Of a stretch of 64,000 bases of DNA, positions 1 to 10,086 are shown one piece after another. The DNA is from Stieleria sp. JC731. GTDB taxonomy: Bacteria; Planctomycetota; Planctomycetia; Pirellulales; Pirellulaceae. The stretch is from assembly GCF_020966635.1 (NCBI RefSeq), contig NZ_JAJKFQ010000011.1:806001-870000 (forward strand), in the 5' to 3' direction. Every line of letters begins with the position of its first letter. Positions within the stretch are counted from its first letter, which is position 1. The translations under genes were made by a program, and so were the position numbers. Below the pieces are notes generated by a model. It searched no databases, was not told the DNA's origin, and was given only the letters and a program-made list of their open reading frames with translations.

Positions 1-3000
1 GACTTTGCCATCTGACGGAAGGTTTGCTTGGCAGACAAGCTTGATTTCCATCTGCCCATCGATCCTTCGATCGCCCAGTGAAACGACGATGTTACCGTTG
101 GGAAGCTTCGTTTGTGACGAGATTGCAAGTGGTTCGCCATTGATCGATTGCCGTAGCAACTGAAATCCGGCAGGAATCGCCATCGAGATACGATTCGTTA
201 CCGGTCTTGGGTCGATAACGATCGCATTCAAAGTCAGAGTTAGTCGGTTGGTGTCAACATGCAAATGATGCTGCATCACCAACGAAGACTCTGCGTCACG
301 ATCTCGCCAAAGGGCGAATGATGGAAAGTCTGATTCGGCAACAAATGCTCTCGCCAATGGGCCGGAGTACCCGACCCAGCGATTCAAAAAGTCGTCGGAG
401 CTGACCGCAACCGATGACGATGCCGACTCGGTGAGCCGGACCGATGGCGCGGACTCAATTCCGAACATCGTTTGCATCGATTGTGCCGAATTGGTCGCGA
501 CGACGTCAGGCACGGGAAGCAGTTTGCGGTCTTCTGTGGAAGTCGGGTCATTCAGCAGCGATGGTAAACGCCAGAACAATCGAACGGGGGCCGGTGCATC
601 GGACTGTTTGATGAACTGATAAACCCCGACGGAGCTGATCAGAGTTTCTTCATCAAGTGGCCCTTCTGCACGAGCACGTTGGCTCAATTTCCAGGTCGTC
701 GGATCTAGATTCGTCGGTGGCGGGCCGAGGATGGTCAGCGAAAGGCTTTGCCCACTTTCGATCGGAGTGATCGATTCGATTTCGCATTCAACAATCGTTG
801 ACTGAACCCCCGCGGCAATGCGATAGGTCCGACGCAGTGATTGCATACGTCCCGATTCGCCACGCCGCTCGCGATGGCATTTGATCAAAAGTTCGTTGAT
901 AGGTCCCAAGTCGGCTTCGTAGCGGCCTAGCTCGGGGCGAGTCAGTGTTTTTCCAAATGGCGTTCCGAGTGACTCGATCAAAATTTCACGTGGTGCTTCG
1001 ACGATCAAGTTTGCCATGTGCACGATCGGTATCGGCAGCCGGATCGTGTGGGTTAAACCATCGGGTTCGTTAAGTGTAGTGGCTTCTGGATCCGTCTCCG
1101 AAGTTTCCGATGACTCCGAAGCGGCAGTGTCAGTGTTGGTAGAACCAGGTGGTGGACTTTTTTTGGCGATGGTGACATTGGGAATGAATGTCACACGCAG
1201 TCCGAATTGTCGGGCTCGCGGGATGTCCACAATGACGGATGTCGCATTGGATACGATGTATCGAGCAATTTGAGATTCGTCGCCATTGATCAATTCGATC
1301 CGTCGAATCGCATCCGAGCGAATCGGCAAAAGCAACTTTGTCGATTCACGGGCCGTTGTGATTTGATATTCGGCCTGAATCTCTGCTGTTAAATCGCGAG
1401 AGCTATCCCGTGATGGTTCAAGAATGACGCGATAGCTTGCTGCCTGGAATTGTGCTTCGACTGCAAGTTCCGAATTCACACGATCGCGAATCCGTTCGTA
1501 GTCGGACTTAGATAGGTAAACCTTGTCGCCGGTCGGATGATGGGTCTGATCCAGCGGAAGCAATAGCTCGATGGGGGCTTGGAAATCAGTTTTTGCAGCG
1601 TCGGCAGCTATCGCCTGAGCTGAAACCGTATTCGCCATCAGGCCGAATATCGTTCCGAATACCGCAATCCAAATCGAGAGCGTTAGTGAAAAGTCGGCAC
1701 CCTCGTGAATTCTCGACTGATGGAACGATCCGTTTCCATGTTGTGTGATGTCATCATACGAATCCGATTTCGAAGGCTTTCGAGTGATGACGTGCAATAA
1801 CCCGCCGAGAGCAAGTGGTACTGTTACCCAAATCAGGATTGGGAGCTGGTACTGCCAGAAAATCACAGCGCCGCTAGCCGACAAAACCATCGCGACAAAC
1901 AGAACGTTCAAGCCTTTAGGGACGTACTTGCAAAGCATCCAGGAAAGCTGAACCAACGACAACGCGACCAGCCAACCGATGCCCAACGCAATATGCCGAG
2001 GCATGATCCAAAGGCCAACGCGTGAATCCAGAGAATGAGTCGATTCCGATTCCGGGTCTGTAGCACCGTTCTGAGACTGTGCCTGCAAATGCTCGATGTG
2101 CAATAGGAATGAGGTCGGGTCGACTTCGTATGCAGCTTGCTGTTCCAGCACGTGTCCTTCGATTTGCACATCGGGTGCCATGCACTGTCGTAACCAACCG
2201 CTGGACTGATGTCGTCGACGCATCGAGATCGCGACTCGGTCGGTCGGTAGCTCAGGATCGATCCAAATCCCATCAACGGATTGTTCAATCGCTGGAAATT
2301 TGCCATTCAGATTGATGGAGATCAGTTCGAGGTCATCGTCGTGAATGATATGGATCGGTTTGCGAGTTGAAAGCTCGGCAGACAGATACACCAAATCTTC
2401 CATTCGACCGCTGGCTGTGACCTCAATCGATTGCTTCCAGATCAAGCAGGTGCGTGAATCGGTATGCAGCCGCCGAATGGTCAATTCTGGACGCAGCGCG
2501 GGATCGTATCGCACGCGTTGGGAAAGATCACTTGGCTCATGCTCATCGTCGGTTTCAGGAATAAGGTCGTCTCCTGGAACCAGCAGAACGCCTTCGGGAA
2601 CATTCATCACTTCCCATGGAGCCGACAAAAACAATTCAGCATTCTGACTGGTGTCGTCTCGGACGCTGGGCAATTGGATTGATAGTTGTTCCTGACCGGA
2701 CGGCAAAAATCGCCGACCGACAAGTTCATAGTCGTTGAATTCGCGTCCATCGAGTCGAATGATGTATGTCCCCAACGGATCGCCATTGGGTGGCTGAATA
2801 TCCGAGGGAGGCAAACTGACTGTTGCTGACTGATCTATCCGGCGCAACAGCCAATCAAAGGGCAGTGAATGTAATGTTCCCGTGAGGACTCCCAATTCTT
2901 TGATCGGCTGTGATGTCGCGGACCGAATCACGATCGTTTCAACGACACCGCCCGGTTCATTCGTCACGACATGCTTAAGCGAGACACCAATCGCGATGTC

Positions 3001-5301
3001 GATCGGTTCCAGCTCAAGCGCAGGAACTTGACCTGAATCGGATTGCAGCAAAATTGTTTCGGACGTCGGTTGAAGAAACGAGACCGCTTGTTCGTCCAGC
3101 GACTTCAATTCGACACGGTCTGCGATTAAAACCGAGTCACCGTTCCAGCGGCGACGTCCTGGTGCTTGGACTGCGATCACATGCGGAGTGATCGCGCCTC
3201 GTGGTCGTATGACCCACGAAGCAGGAAGACGTAAGTTTTCGCGATTGCCCAATAGGTTTCGTCGCGATGTGATTTCGATATCGAGTTCTGCCAGGCTCGC
3301 TTCAGATGGGGTTGGCCAGATCGAGAAGACTCGAGATTTCGGACCGACATTGATACGTCGACCCGACTGAATGATCCGCACCTCTTCGATGATCCAATCC
3401 TGATTGACATCAAACGTCATCGGCGAAAGATCAGCATCCAGCAATCGATAGTGAATGCGAGTGGTCGCCTTGATTGCCTGCACCGGTTGTTCGCTGACAC
3501 GCATTCGTGTCCAAATATGGTCTGACGTACGATTGGTCTTTCGGATCAGTCCGATACTTGACCATGCTTGCGAGTCTGTCGATGCTTCTGAAGCCGGTAC
3601 CGGACTGGTCGAGGGGCCTTCGCCGGTCAGAATCGTTTGGTTCTGATTGACGACTTGTTGAACCGACTGTTGCCATCCGATCGGGAGGTTCCACTTGGCG
3701 ACTTCCAGAGGACCTGTAATGGTGACACGAGCCGTGGTCGTTGTCGGGCTCCAATAGACGTTTTCATCCATCGGTATTACCGAAGGGAGCGAACACATGC
3801 CATCGCCGAGGTTCCAATCGGAGTTCCCGGTGATCGTCAATGTCATTAATTCCGATGCCGCCTCATCGGTGCCAACACCAGATGAAACGCCTTCGGGAGA
3901 TGGAGGCGATTCATTTTCTGGGAACTTTCCCGGAATCTGAATGCTGATGACCGCTTGGCCGTCGGTTCTTCGAATCACTTGAAATCTTGATTCGAGGAAA
4001 TTCAAACGCACGTCTGACACTGAACCGACTGGACAACGGAATCGCAGCTCGTCACGGCGGACCGGCATTTCCAGCGAAAGGTGATGTGTCCACTTTGCAC
4101 CACCGAGATCCACTTCGTACTGTTTGGATTCGCGACGAACGATTAAGGCATTGCTACTAGCTTCAGAGACGCGTTTTCTGGCAAACAATTCGATGCGATT
4201 TAAGCCTCCCGCTTCAAGGACGTACCAACGTATTTCGCCAGATCGTGTTTGAACGTCAGCATCCGGTGGCGGCCCTGGTCGTTCGACGAGAACACCTTGC
4301 CGTGATTCCAAGGTGACGTCACTGTCGACAGAGATTACCAGGCGTGATTGCGGACAACGCGGCAGACGAAGATCAAATTTTCGAACGGCTCCGACGTTTT
4401 CGCCACGCAAGGTCCAACCAAACTGTAGTTCTGATCGGCGGCTCGAAATCTGACTTGAGACTTCAGAGCTCTCTTCCGTCGCGGTGGATTCAGTGGCAGA
4501 GTTGTTCGTCGCTTTGTTGGCAACCTCACGACTTGGAATAACCGCGATCAGTTGGCCTTGCGCATCCGCTTCGAAACGTGATTGCGTGTTCGCTGACGTG
4601 GCGGCAGTGCCTCTGGATAACGGGCGACGAGGCGTGATTGCCAGATTCACACGTCCAAGATTTTGCCGAACGGTCTGTCCTGTCGGATGGTCAAATACCA
4701 GGACACTTCGATCGCTAAGTAAAAGCTGGTCATCAAGACGGACATCGTAAAACGAACTCAATAAACGAGCTTGGGTCTTGTTTTGATTCTGCTCGTCGAT
4801 TTGCGATAACAGCTGTCGAAGCTCACCTAGCGCAACAGGAATAAAGTCCTGAGGGACGAGTCCAACTAACTGCGATTGATAGACACCGATAGGACGGAAG
4901 GGGCGGCCATCGAAATGATCGATCGGAAGAGTAACTCCGATCACTTCATTATCGGATGGCATGTCCTCGATCGATTCCTCCTGCTCTGGTATTTCCTGCT
5001 CTGGTATTTCCTGCTCTGGTATTTCCTGCTCTGGTATTTCCTTCGCCGGTGCGGGAGTCTCATCCATCCCTGTCGACTCGGCAGGTGTTTCTGCAGCAGG
5101 TTGGTCCGTGTTCGCTTCCGCTACCGAATCCGATGCTGATTCAGTCGATTGCGAGTCAGCACTGGGTGTCGTTGCGGTACTCTCCGCGGTGACCTCAGGC
5201 GGCGACTCGTTGTTGGCTTCTTGAGCGATCCCGATTGTTCCGATTAACAGCCAGAACATCGGCACCACTATGCAGCGACGAAGTGACTGATGGACTATCA
5301 C
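1..5301 (-). CDS. Giant secreted/membrane protein, partial at left edge
   Basis: The frame stays open from a GTG at 5301 to base 1, at least 1767 codons, and the 3' end lies outside the window. The GTG overlaps the TGA of the upstream gene in a GTGA tetranucleotide, so the two are probably translated in a coupled way. A hydrophobic N-terminus (residues about 14-26) can act as a signal or anchor, followed by an acidic Thr/Ser/Glu-rich linker with four EIPEQ repeats. Residues about 180-1100 are beta-rich with repeated Pro-Cys-Pro and Trp-containing motifs. Three to four membrane segments lie at about 1105-1175 and 1207-1230, then a second extracytoplasmic part begins that resembles the start of the upstream protein (YLxxxxYE followed by a DLTxEI stretch). 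No enzyme motif was recognised. The role is unknown; a cell-envelope or surface-layer job is only a guess. The other short frames inside it look like shadows. Confidence 0.85.
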   Translation of the reverse strand, partial: MIVHQSLRRCIVVPMFWLLIGTIGIAQEANNESPPEVTAESTATTPSADSQSTESASDSVAEANTDQPAAETPAESTGMDETPAPAKEIPEQEIPEQEIPEQEIPEQEESIEDMPSDNEVIGVTLPIDHFDGRPFRPIGVYQSQLVGLVPQDFIPVALGELRQLLSQIDEQNQNKTQARLLSSFYDVRLDDQLLLSDRSVLVFDHPTGQTVRQNLGRVNLAITPRRPLSRGTAATSANTQSRFEADAQGQLIAVIPSREVANKATNNSATESTATEESSEVSSQISSRRSELQFGWTLRGENVGAVRKFDLRLPRCPQSRLVISVDSDVTLESRQGVLVERPGPPPDADVQTRSGEIRWYVLEAGGLNRIELFARKRVSEASSNALIVRRESKQYEVDLGGAKWTHHLSLEMPVRRDELRFRCPVGSVSDVRLNFLESRFQVIRRTDGQAVISIQIPGKFPENESPPSPEGVSSGVGTDEAASELMTLTITGNSDWNLGDGMCSLPSVIPMDENVYWSPTTTTARVTITGPLEVAKWNLPIGWQQSVQQVVNQNQTILTGEGPSTSPVPASEASTDSQAWSSIGLIRKTNRTSDHIWTRMRVSEQPVQAIKATTRIHYRLLDADLSPMTFDVNQDWIIEEVRIIQSGRRINVGPKSRVFSIWPTPSEASLAELDIEITSRRNLLGNRENLRLPASWVIRPRGAITPHVIAVQAPGRRRWNGDSVLIADRVELKSLDEQAVSFLQPTSETILLQSDSGQVPALELEPIDIAIGVSLKHVVTNEPGGVVETIVIRSATSQPIKELGVLTGTLHSLPFDWLLRRIDQSATVSLPPSDIQPPNGDPLGTYIIRLDGREFNDYELVGRRFLPSGQEQLSIQLPSVRDDTSQNAELFLSAPWEVMNVPEGVLLVPGDDLIPETDDEHEPSDLSQRVRYDPALRPELTIRRLHTDSRTCLIWKQSIEVTASGRMEDLVYLSAELSTRKPIHIIHDDDLELISINLNGKFPAIEQSVDGIWIDPELPTDRVAISMRRRHQSSGWLRQCMAPDVQIEGHVLEQQAAYEVDPTSFLLHIEHLQAQSQNGATDPESESTHSLDSRVGLWIMPRHIALGIGWLVALSLVQLSWMLCKYVPKGLNVLFVAMVLSASGAVIFWQYQLPILIWVTVPLALGGLLHVITRKPSKSDSYDDITQHGNGSFHQSRIHEGADFSLTLSIWIAVFGTIFGLMANTVSAQAIAADAAKTDFQAPIELLLPLDQTHHPTGDKVYLSKSDYERIRDRVNSELAVEAQFQAASYRVILEPSRDSSRDLTAEIQAEYQITTARESTKLLLPIRSDAIRRIELINGDESQIARYIVSNATSVIVDIPRARQFGLRVTFIPNVTIAKKSPPPGSTNTDTAASESSETSETDPEATTLNEPDGLTHTIRLPIPIVHMANLIVEAPREILIESLGTPFGKTLTRPELGRYEADLGPINELLIKCHRERRGESGRMQSLRRTYRIAAGVQSTIVECEIESITPIESGQSLSLTILGPPPTNLDPTTWKLSQRARAEGPLDEETLISSVGVYQFIKQSDAPAPVRLFWRLPSLLNDPTSTEDRKLLPVPDVVATNSAQSMQTMFGIESAPSVRLTESASSSVAVSSDDFLNRWVGYSGPLARAFVAESDFPSFALWRDRDAESSLVMQHHLHVDTNRLTLTLNAIVIDPRPVTNRISMAIPAGFQLLRQSINGEPLAISSQTKLPNGNIVVSLGDRRIDGQMEIKLVCQANLPSDGKV
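4981..5040 (-). repeat. Four tandem 15-bp units coding EIPEQ
   Basis: Four identical 15-bp units (plus strand ctgctctggtatttc) sit in frame in the N-terminal linker of the giant protein and encode EIPEQ four times. The absence of any base difference between units suggests recent slippage, so the copy number may vary between strains. Confidence 0.95.
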
Positions 5302-8300
5302 GACGAAACCTCATCGGGGGCTGTCGTGACGTCTTCAGGACCAATCGAATGGGTGACTGCGATACTACTTGGCGAGCGGAACTCCGCGGGGCGTCCATTG
5401 CGAGTTGACGGTTCGAATCGTGAGGCCGATGTTCGTGAAACATGGCTGCTGCTGAGAACCCGTGACGGTGTCGGGATCACCAAGCTGCGAATTGCCAACA
5501 TGACCGCGACGACAATCAACGCGAGCATCGATACTTGCCCTAAAAGGACCGTGGCATCTGGGGCGATCGACAGCAAACCCGCGAGACCAACAATGCCCAG
5601 CAAAAGTGTCACGGGGTGCCGCGTTGCCGGAAAGTACGTTAGTACCGACGTACATATCACAACAAAACTTGCGACCAGCATCCAAATCAATGTCCGTGTA
5701 CCAGTCAATGCTTCGAACGCCCGATCGTCCATTGCAGAAAACAAATAACGGTTTCCGCTGTTTGGCATCGGAGTCAGTTCGACATACTCCGCATCACCTT
5801 GAACCATTCGATTGACCAAGGCGGTTTCGGCGAGCAACGGTTGTCTGACAAGCCAGCGATCAAATGTCCAGCGCATCAGTCGACCGACCGATGGATTCGT
5901 TCGCAACAGATGGCAGTTTGGCGGTGTGGTCAGCTGCCAATAAACTTCCTGCTGTCCAGGGCCGAGCGAAACCATGGGGGAAATGTCTTCAATCAAACCC
6001 GTCGCCGAACGATCCGTCCACAAGCGGATGTCAACGATATGATGCGAGCTGGCTTCGTCAGTTAATCGGATTTGCAGTTTCTGCTCCGAGATGCGAAATG
6101 CTGCCGGTTTGCCATCGATCATCACTTTCGTTTCGGGAGCTTCCTTTCCCAACAAACTGATATCGAATTCGCCTGAGCCGTCGATAACTGCGATGACCTG
6201 GTCGTGCTGAGCGATTTCGTTGACGATCGTTCTGATAAAGACTTTTCCGATCTGCACTTCGCTTTGCACGCGTGCTTGAGGTGAAAGTTTCAGTTTGATC
6301 GGTGCTTTTGGCAGATTGCGAAAACGCAAGTCGTTGCCTTCGATGAAATCATCAACTGGCTCAAGCACGTTTTCTTGATCGCCAATCAAATCGACTGTGA
6401 CCTCACCCCGCAACGTGATGTCTTGCACCAACGGGTATGGCATCGAGAACTGTGTGGTTGCCGATTGATCTTGCTGTGCCTTTGCGACCGGCCAAGTTCG
6501 CTGAAAACGAATCTCCATGGTTCCGTCGGCTAACGCATCAGAAACGACATCGAAATAATCGAGTGTCGGTGAAGTGCGTCCAGACGCATCGTTCTCGGAA
6601 TTGGCTTCATCGCTACTTACCGGAACAATGCTGGCGGGCCTGCCTTGCACCAGAACCGACCATGTGTTGGCCGTACCCGATTCGGATTTTGTCGAGTTTG
6701 AATCTGTGTTTGCTGCGTCGAGTGTCGTACCAGCACTGGTGGTCGCCACTGGCTGGTTGTTCAAACGAGGCACAGCAACACGAAGTCTGCCTTCGAGGTC
6801 CGTTTGCGATTGAATCTTCCAACGCACGACCGTATCGATTTGATCGACTTCTAGCTGAACGTTGGCATCAAGTGATTCAAAGACAAGACGCGGCGGCTGT
6901 TCAACCAAGTCGCCGATGACACGCGCTTCGGCATCAGCAGGAACAATCGCAAACCTTCGCAAACTGTTGTCCTGCTTTGAATCGTCAACAGGCTGTCGTT
7001 GTAGGTTTTGGGATCTTCCCAGATCGACAACTAAGGCTCGACGTCCACGGCTGCTCAGTTCCAGCGTCGATTCGGTGACCGTGACTGGTTCCTGACCATC
7101 GCCATCCAAAACCACTCGTGGGATCGTCAGATCAATCTGTTGAGTTTTCGTTTCGTTGTTTTCGGAATCAAAGACTAGACGAGCTTTGATAAGCACCGGA
7201 ATCGATTCTTCCATTCCCGTATAGGCGTTTTCAATTTCGATGAATTGATCGCGATCGTATCGAGAAATCCTGGCACCCGTTCGTGCGTTTTCGACCGAAA
7301 GAATTTGCCAACCAACCATATCGACCGTCAGCAATCGGCTGGGGCTACTGTTTCCGGCAGAGCGGATTTCCATTGCCAAGTCGGCATAGTTGTCACGCAG
7401 TTCGACATGCGATGCGCTGGTGATTCGCATTTCACGTCGTGTCGCATCGAGCCACATGGGAAGAACAAATTCGCCACGAATGAATTGAAACTCGTGGACG
7501 TTCTCGCCTCCAGAAGGGTCGTCTGCGTCGCTACCGGCGATCTTGGTGACGCTCGGCCGTTCTCGCCAACGCAATCGATAGTCCGGACCCGCAGTGACCC
7601 GTACGGTTCCGCGGCTGCGAACGGCGTCCACAACATGGGGCACTTGGAAACGCAGCGGTGATGCGGCCGATGGTGCGTCGCTGGTGAGTTCGACACGAAA
7701 CGAGATCGCGAGACTCTTTTGGCGTTCGACTTTGGGGATCGTTACCAGGTACAGTCCCGGGCGATCGGCGCTGACTTCGGACGTTTCGAGTTGGCCAAAC
7801 TGCCCGCCGCCGATCAGTCGTGGGTTTTCATAGAGGCTGGCGTTCTCTGGCAATTGCAATTGGAAACTGGAGATCGGACCTCGCGGGTCGCGAACGGTCA
7901 TTTCGACGTTTTGGACGAATTGATCCTGAGGAGAATTCCAGGTGACGGACACGTCGCTGGTCGACTCCAACTGCGGAGTCACGACTGGGTTGTCTTGCTT
8001 GCCCCATTGCAGCGTGAAGTTCCCACCACTGCTGACGATGTTGAATCGTGTCCGTCCTGCGGCTTCCGCACTCGTTTCGATCACCTCGTCATCGCGGTCA
8101 AGGATTTGGCCAACAACATCCGATGCGTCTGTCAGCAACTTGATTTGCGTTGGGGCGGGTGGTAGCCGAAATTCCAACGATTTAAAGCCATCGTTTTCGA
8201 CTCGTGCCGACATCTGCATACGAAAGGCAACGGTCGTGTCTGTTTTGACTGCCGCTAGCAGTTGTTGGACACCACTTTGCTGGTCGATATCGAGTGCTAG

Positions 8301-8786
8301 CTTGTTGTCATTGTCTTGTCCAAGAAAGAATTCCGCTGGCGCGAGTCGGTGAAAGTTCTCCATCGACATTGGGATTTCGACCGTCTCATCGTCTGTGGCG
8401 TCAACACTGACGCGAACTTCGACGCTCAGGTCGGCACGGTTGCCTTCGACTCGACCGTCGATCACGACACTTTCAAAAATAAAACGGCGTGTTTGGTTCT
8501 CCGATTCTTGTTCAAGCTGCCACCACTTTTCGTAAGTCATCGGTGGCAGGTAGATCGGCGCTTTTGAGACGTCGAAAACGAACATCCCTTTGATGGGGAT
8601 TTTTCCAGGTTCCACTGCTGCCGAGGTTGCCGGTGGCCGTACCACTTCCGGTGGTGGGTAAGTCCCCGGAGGCTGTGCCAGGACTGGAAACGCAAAGAAT
8701 TGGACGACGATGGCGCACACCGACATCGCGACAACCCGCCTGAACCAGTCGGCGATATGTTCGATGCGGATCTCTTGGCGAACCAT
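5298..8786 (-). CDS. Large secreted protein with C-terminal membrane segments
   Basis: A 1162-residue protein starting at ATG 8786. A signal peptide is visible at about residues 18-38, ending in a VLAQPP-like cleavage site, or slightly shorter if the Met near residue 21 is used. The body is beta-rich, with the stretch IYLPPMTYEKWWQLEQ near residue 76 and a repeated style of LEFRLP / GTVRVT segments. Three hydrophobic helices follow at about 1035-1110, and a Ser/Arg-rich cytoplasmic tail of about 50 residues ends the protein. No catalytic motif or named domain was recognised. It is the first gene of a two-gene operon: its TGA overlaps the GTG of the next gene, which looks like a longer, duplicated version of the same architecture. 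The function is unknown; I infer a membrane-anchored extracytoplasmic protein typical of planctomycete envelopes. Confidence 0.85.
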   Translation of the reverse strand: MVRQEIRIEHIADWFRRVVAMSVCAIVVQFFAFPVLAQPPGTYPPPEVVRPPATSAAVEPGKIPIKGMFVFDVSKAPIYLPPMTYEKWWQLEQESENQTRRFIFESVVIDGRVEGNRADLSVEVRVSVDATDDETVEIPMSMENFHRLAPAEFFLGQDNDNKLALDIDQQSGVQQLLAAVKTDTTVAFRMQMSARVENDGFKSLEFRLPPAPTQIKLLTDASDVVGQILDRDDEVIETSAEAAGRTRFNIVSSGGNFTLQWGKQDNPVVTPQLESTSDVSVTWNSPQDQFVQNVEMTVRDPRGPISSFQLQLPENASLYENPRLIGGGQFGQLETSEVSADRPGLYLVTIPKVERQKSLAISFRVELTSDAPSAASPLRFQVPHVVDAVRSRGTVRVTAGPDYRLRWRERPSVTKIAGSDADDPSGGENVHEFQFIRGEFVLPMWLDATRREMRITSASHVELRDNYADLAMEIRSAGNSSPSRLLTVDMVGWQILSVENARTGARISRYDRDQFIEIENAYTGMEESIPVLIKARLVFDSENNETKTQQIDLTIPRVVLDGDGQEPVTVTESTLELSSRGRRALVVDLGRSQNLQRQPVDDSKQDNSLRRFAIVPADAEARVIGDLVEQPPRLVFESLDANVQLEVDQIDTVVRWKIQSQTDLEGRLRVAVPRLNNQPVATTSAGTTLDAANTDSNSTKSESGTANTWSVLVQGRPASIVPVSSDEANSENDASGRTSPTLDYFDVVSDALADGTMEIRFQRTWPVAKAQQDQSATTQFSMPYPLVQDITLRGEVTVDLIGDQENVLEPVDDFIEGNDLRFRNLPKAPIKLKLSPQARVQSEVQIGKVFIRTIVNEIAQHDQVIAVIDGSGEFDISLLGKEAPETKVMIDGKPAAFRISEQKLQIRLTDEASSHHIVDIRLWTDRSATGLIEDISPMVSLGPGQQEVYWQLTTPPNCHLLRTNPSVGRLMRWTFDRWLVRQPLLAETALVNRMVQGDAEYVELTPMPNSGNRYLFSAMDDRAFEALTGTRTLIWMLVASFVVICTSVLTYFPATRHPVTLLLGIVGLAGLLSIAPDATVLLGQVSMLALIVVAVMLAIRSLVIPTPSRVLSSSHVSRTSASRFEPSTRNGRPAEFRSPSSIAVTHSIGPEDVTTAPDEVSS

Positions 8787-9142
8787 GCGTTACCGGGATG
8801 CCGAGCGCGGTGACAGGGCGAATGAAATTGATTCCAACCGTGGAATCATCGCCGTTGTGTCTTGGATAAGTGAAAAGTGCGGCAGGCGGTCACCCATGCA
8901 AATACCACCCCGCAATGTTTGTGACATGCCTCTAGTTTACGCAAACTGAACAGTCGGAAACAGCGAATCCTAGCGACTACCGGCAGGTTTAACTGCTCGC
9001 TGGGGCCAACGAAGAGCGAAAACCGTAAAACCGTCACAAGCGGATATGTGAAACGGAGAAAAAAAGTCGAGCCGACTCCGAATTGAATTTACCCTCCGCA
9101 GTTGTATTGCGCCTTGGCAAGACCGCAATCGCGCGGTCTGCG
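8787..9142. other. Intergenic, upstream of the large-protein operon
   Basis: This 356-bp gap precedes the start of the 8786 gene and lies downstream of the next minus-strand gene. It should contain the promoter of the two-gene operon. I see no convincing gene, hairpin or repeat in it. Confidence 0.5.
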
Positions 9143-9826
9143 TCAATTCAATGGGATCGGGCTGGATGCCAATGCCTCGGCCGCTTTCTCGATTGTGGCC
9201 ACCGAGATTTCTTCACCTGATCGGTCGATCAAAACCCAAGGCTGGGCGCGGCGGATGACGCCTTTTTCAAGGAATTGGCCAAATAGTCTGAGCCGTGTGG
9301 ACGTTTCACCGGCAACGAAATCCGTGAAGGGTGCGTCGCGTCCCCCTAAAAGGATGGCGACGGATGCCCCATCGACTTTCGATCGGTAAGCCACCGAATT
9401 GGTTGCTGGAAGCGTCAGGGTTTCAGACGCACCAAGCCCCTTGGAGGCGTCAATATCACTGACCAGATCGATTGTGGGGTGGGAATCCAGCAGCGTTGTT
9501 TGAACTGAGACGATCCATTCAAAGGCACTGCGCCTTTCAAAGACAGTGCGATCTGATGATGCCGACCAATCGGCAATCTCGATCGGGCGAATGACAACGC
9601 GGTAGCCGAATTCAAGAGATTCAGTTTGAGGATACGAGAGGTGCAATTCGTCGCCACGAACGAATTGCTCGTCGAGAGCTGGCAGAGTTTGATCGTCGGG
9701 ATGACGAAGCGAAACCGAATTGCCGCCGATCGATAGTGACGTCCCTCCGCTCGCGTCGATTCGCCAGACGGAATCACCGATTTGCCAAGCTGCGATGCCG
9801 AGTCGGTTTGGGGCAGTCAACCACAT
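9143..9826 (-). CDS. Conserved hypothetical protein, 227 aa
   Basis: An ATG at 9826 opens a 227-residue protein without a signal peptide or membrane segment. It appears beta-rich, with alternating hydrophobic residues (for example VWRIDASGGTSLSIGG near residue 22 and YRVVIRPIEIADW near residue 75) and a more helical C-terminus ending in EKAAEALASSP. No catalytic or metal-binding motif was recognised, so no function is assigned. Codon use matches the neighbours, which supports a real gene. It lies alone between the peroxiredoxin gene and the large-protein operon, all on the minus strand but separated by 260-356 bp gaps. Confidence 0.7.
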   Translation of the reverse strand: MWLTAPNRLGIAAWQIGDSVWRIDASGGTSLSIGGNSVSLRHPDDQTLPALDEQFVRGDELHLSYPQTESLEFGYRVVIRPIEIADWSASSDRTVFERRSAFEWIVSVQTTLLDSHPTIDLVSDIDASKGLGASETLTLPATNSVAYRSKVDGASVAILLGGRDAPFTDFVAGETSTRLRLFGQFLEKGVIRRAQPWVLIDRSGEEISVATIEKAAEALASSPIPLN

Positions 9827-9889
9827 CCAATCAATTCCGGTCTAAACATGAAGCCGACAAGCGATAGCCGGCAAAGAAAGTTAAAACGA

Positions 9890-9940
9890 AATGGCCGCAA
9901 GTCTCTGCCGATGCGAATTCACATCGGCTTTGCGGCCATT
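9890..9940 (-). terminator. Long hairpin, probable terminator of the peroxiredoxin gene
   Basis: Outer arms 9890-9900 and 9930-9940 are perfect 11-bp complements (aatggccgcaa / ttgcggccatt), and inner arms 9907-9913 and 9922-9928 pair over 7 bp. Read on the minus strand, the structure is followed by a T-rich stretch (ttcgtttt). It lies about 150 bp beyond the stop of the peroxiredoxin gene. Confidence 0.65.
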
Positions 9941-10086
9941 GCTTAGCGAGTCAACAACGTGACTGCTATTGTTTGATCAATGAGCCAAGCAGTGGGTTCG
10001 GGGCAGATCTGCCATATCCCGCTGTGTGGGTCACACTGTCAGGACCCCACTGTCAGGCTGCATTTCCAAAACGTGTTCGCTGGCGA

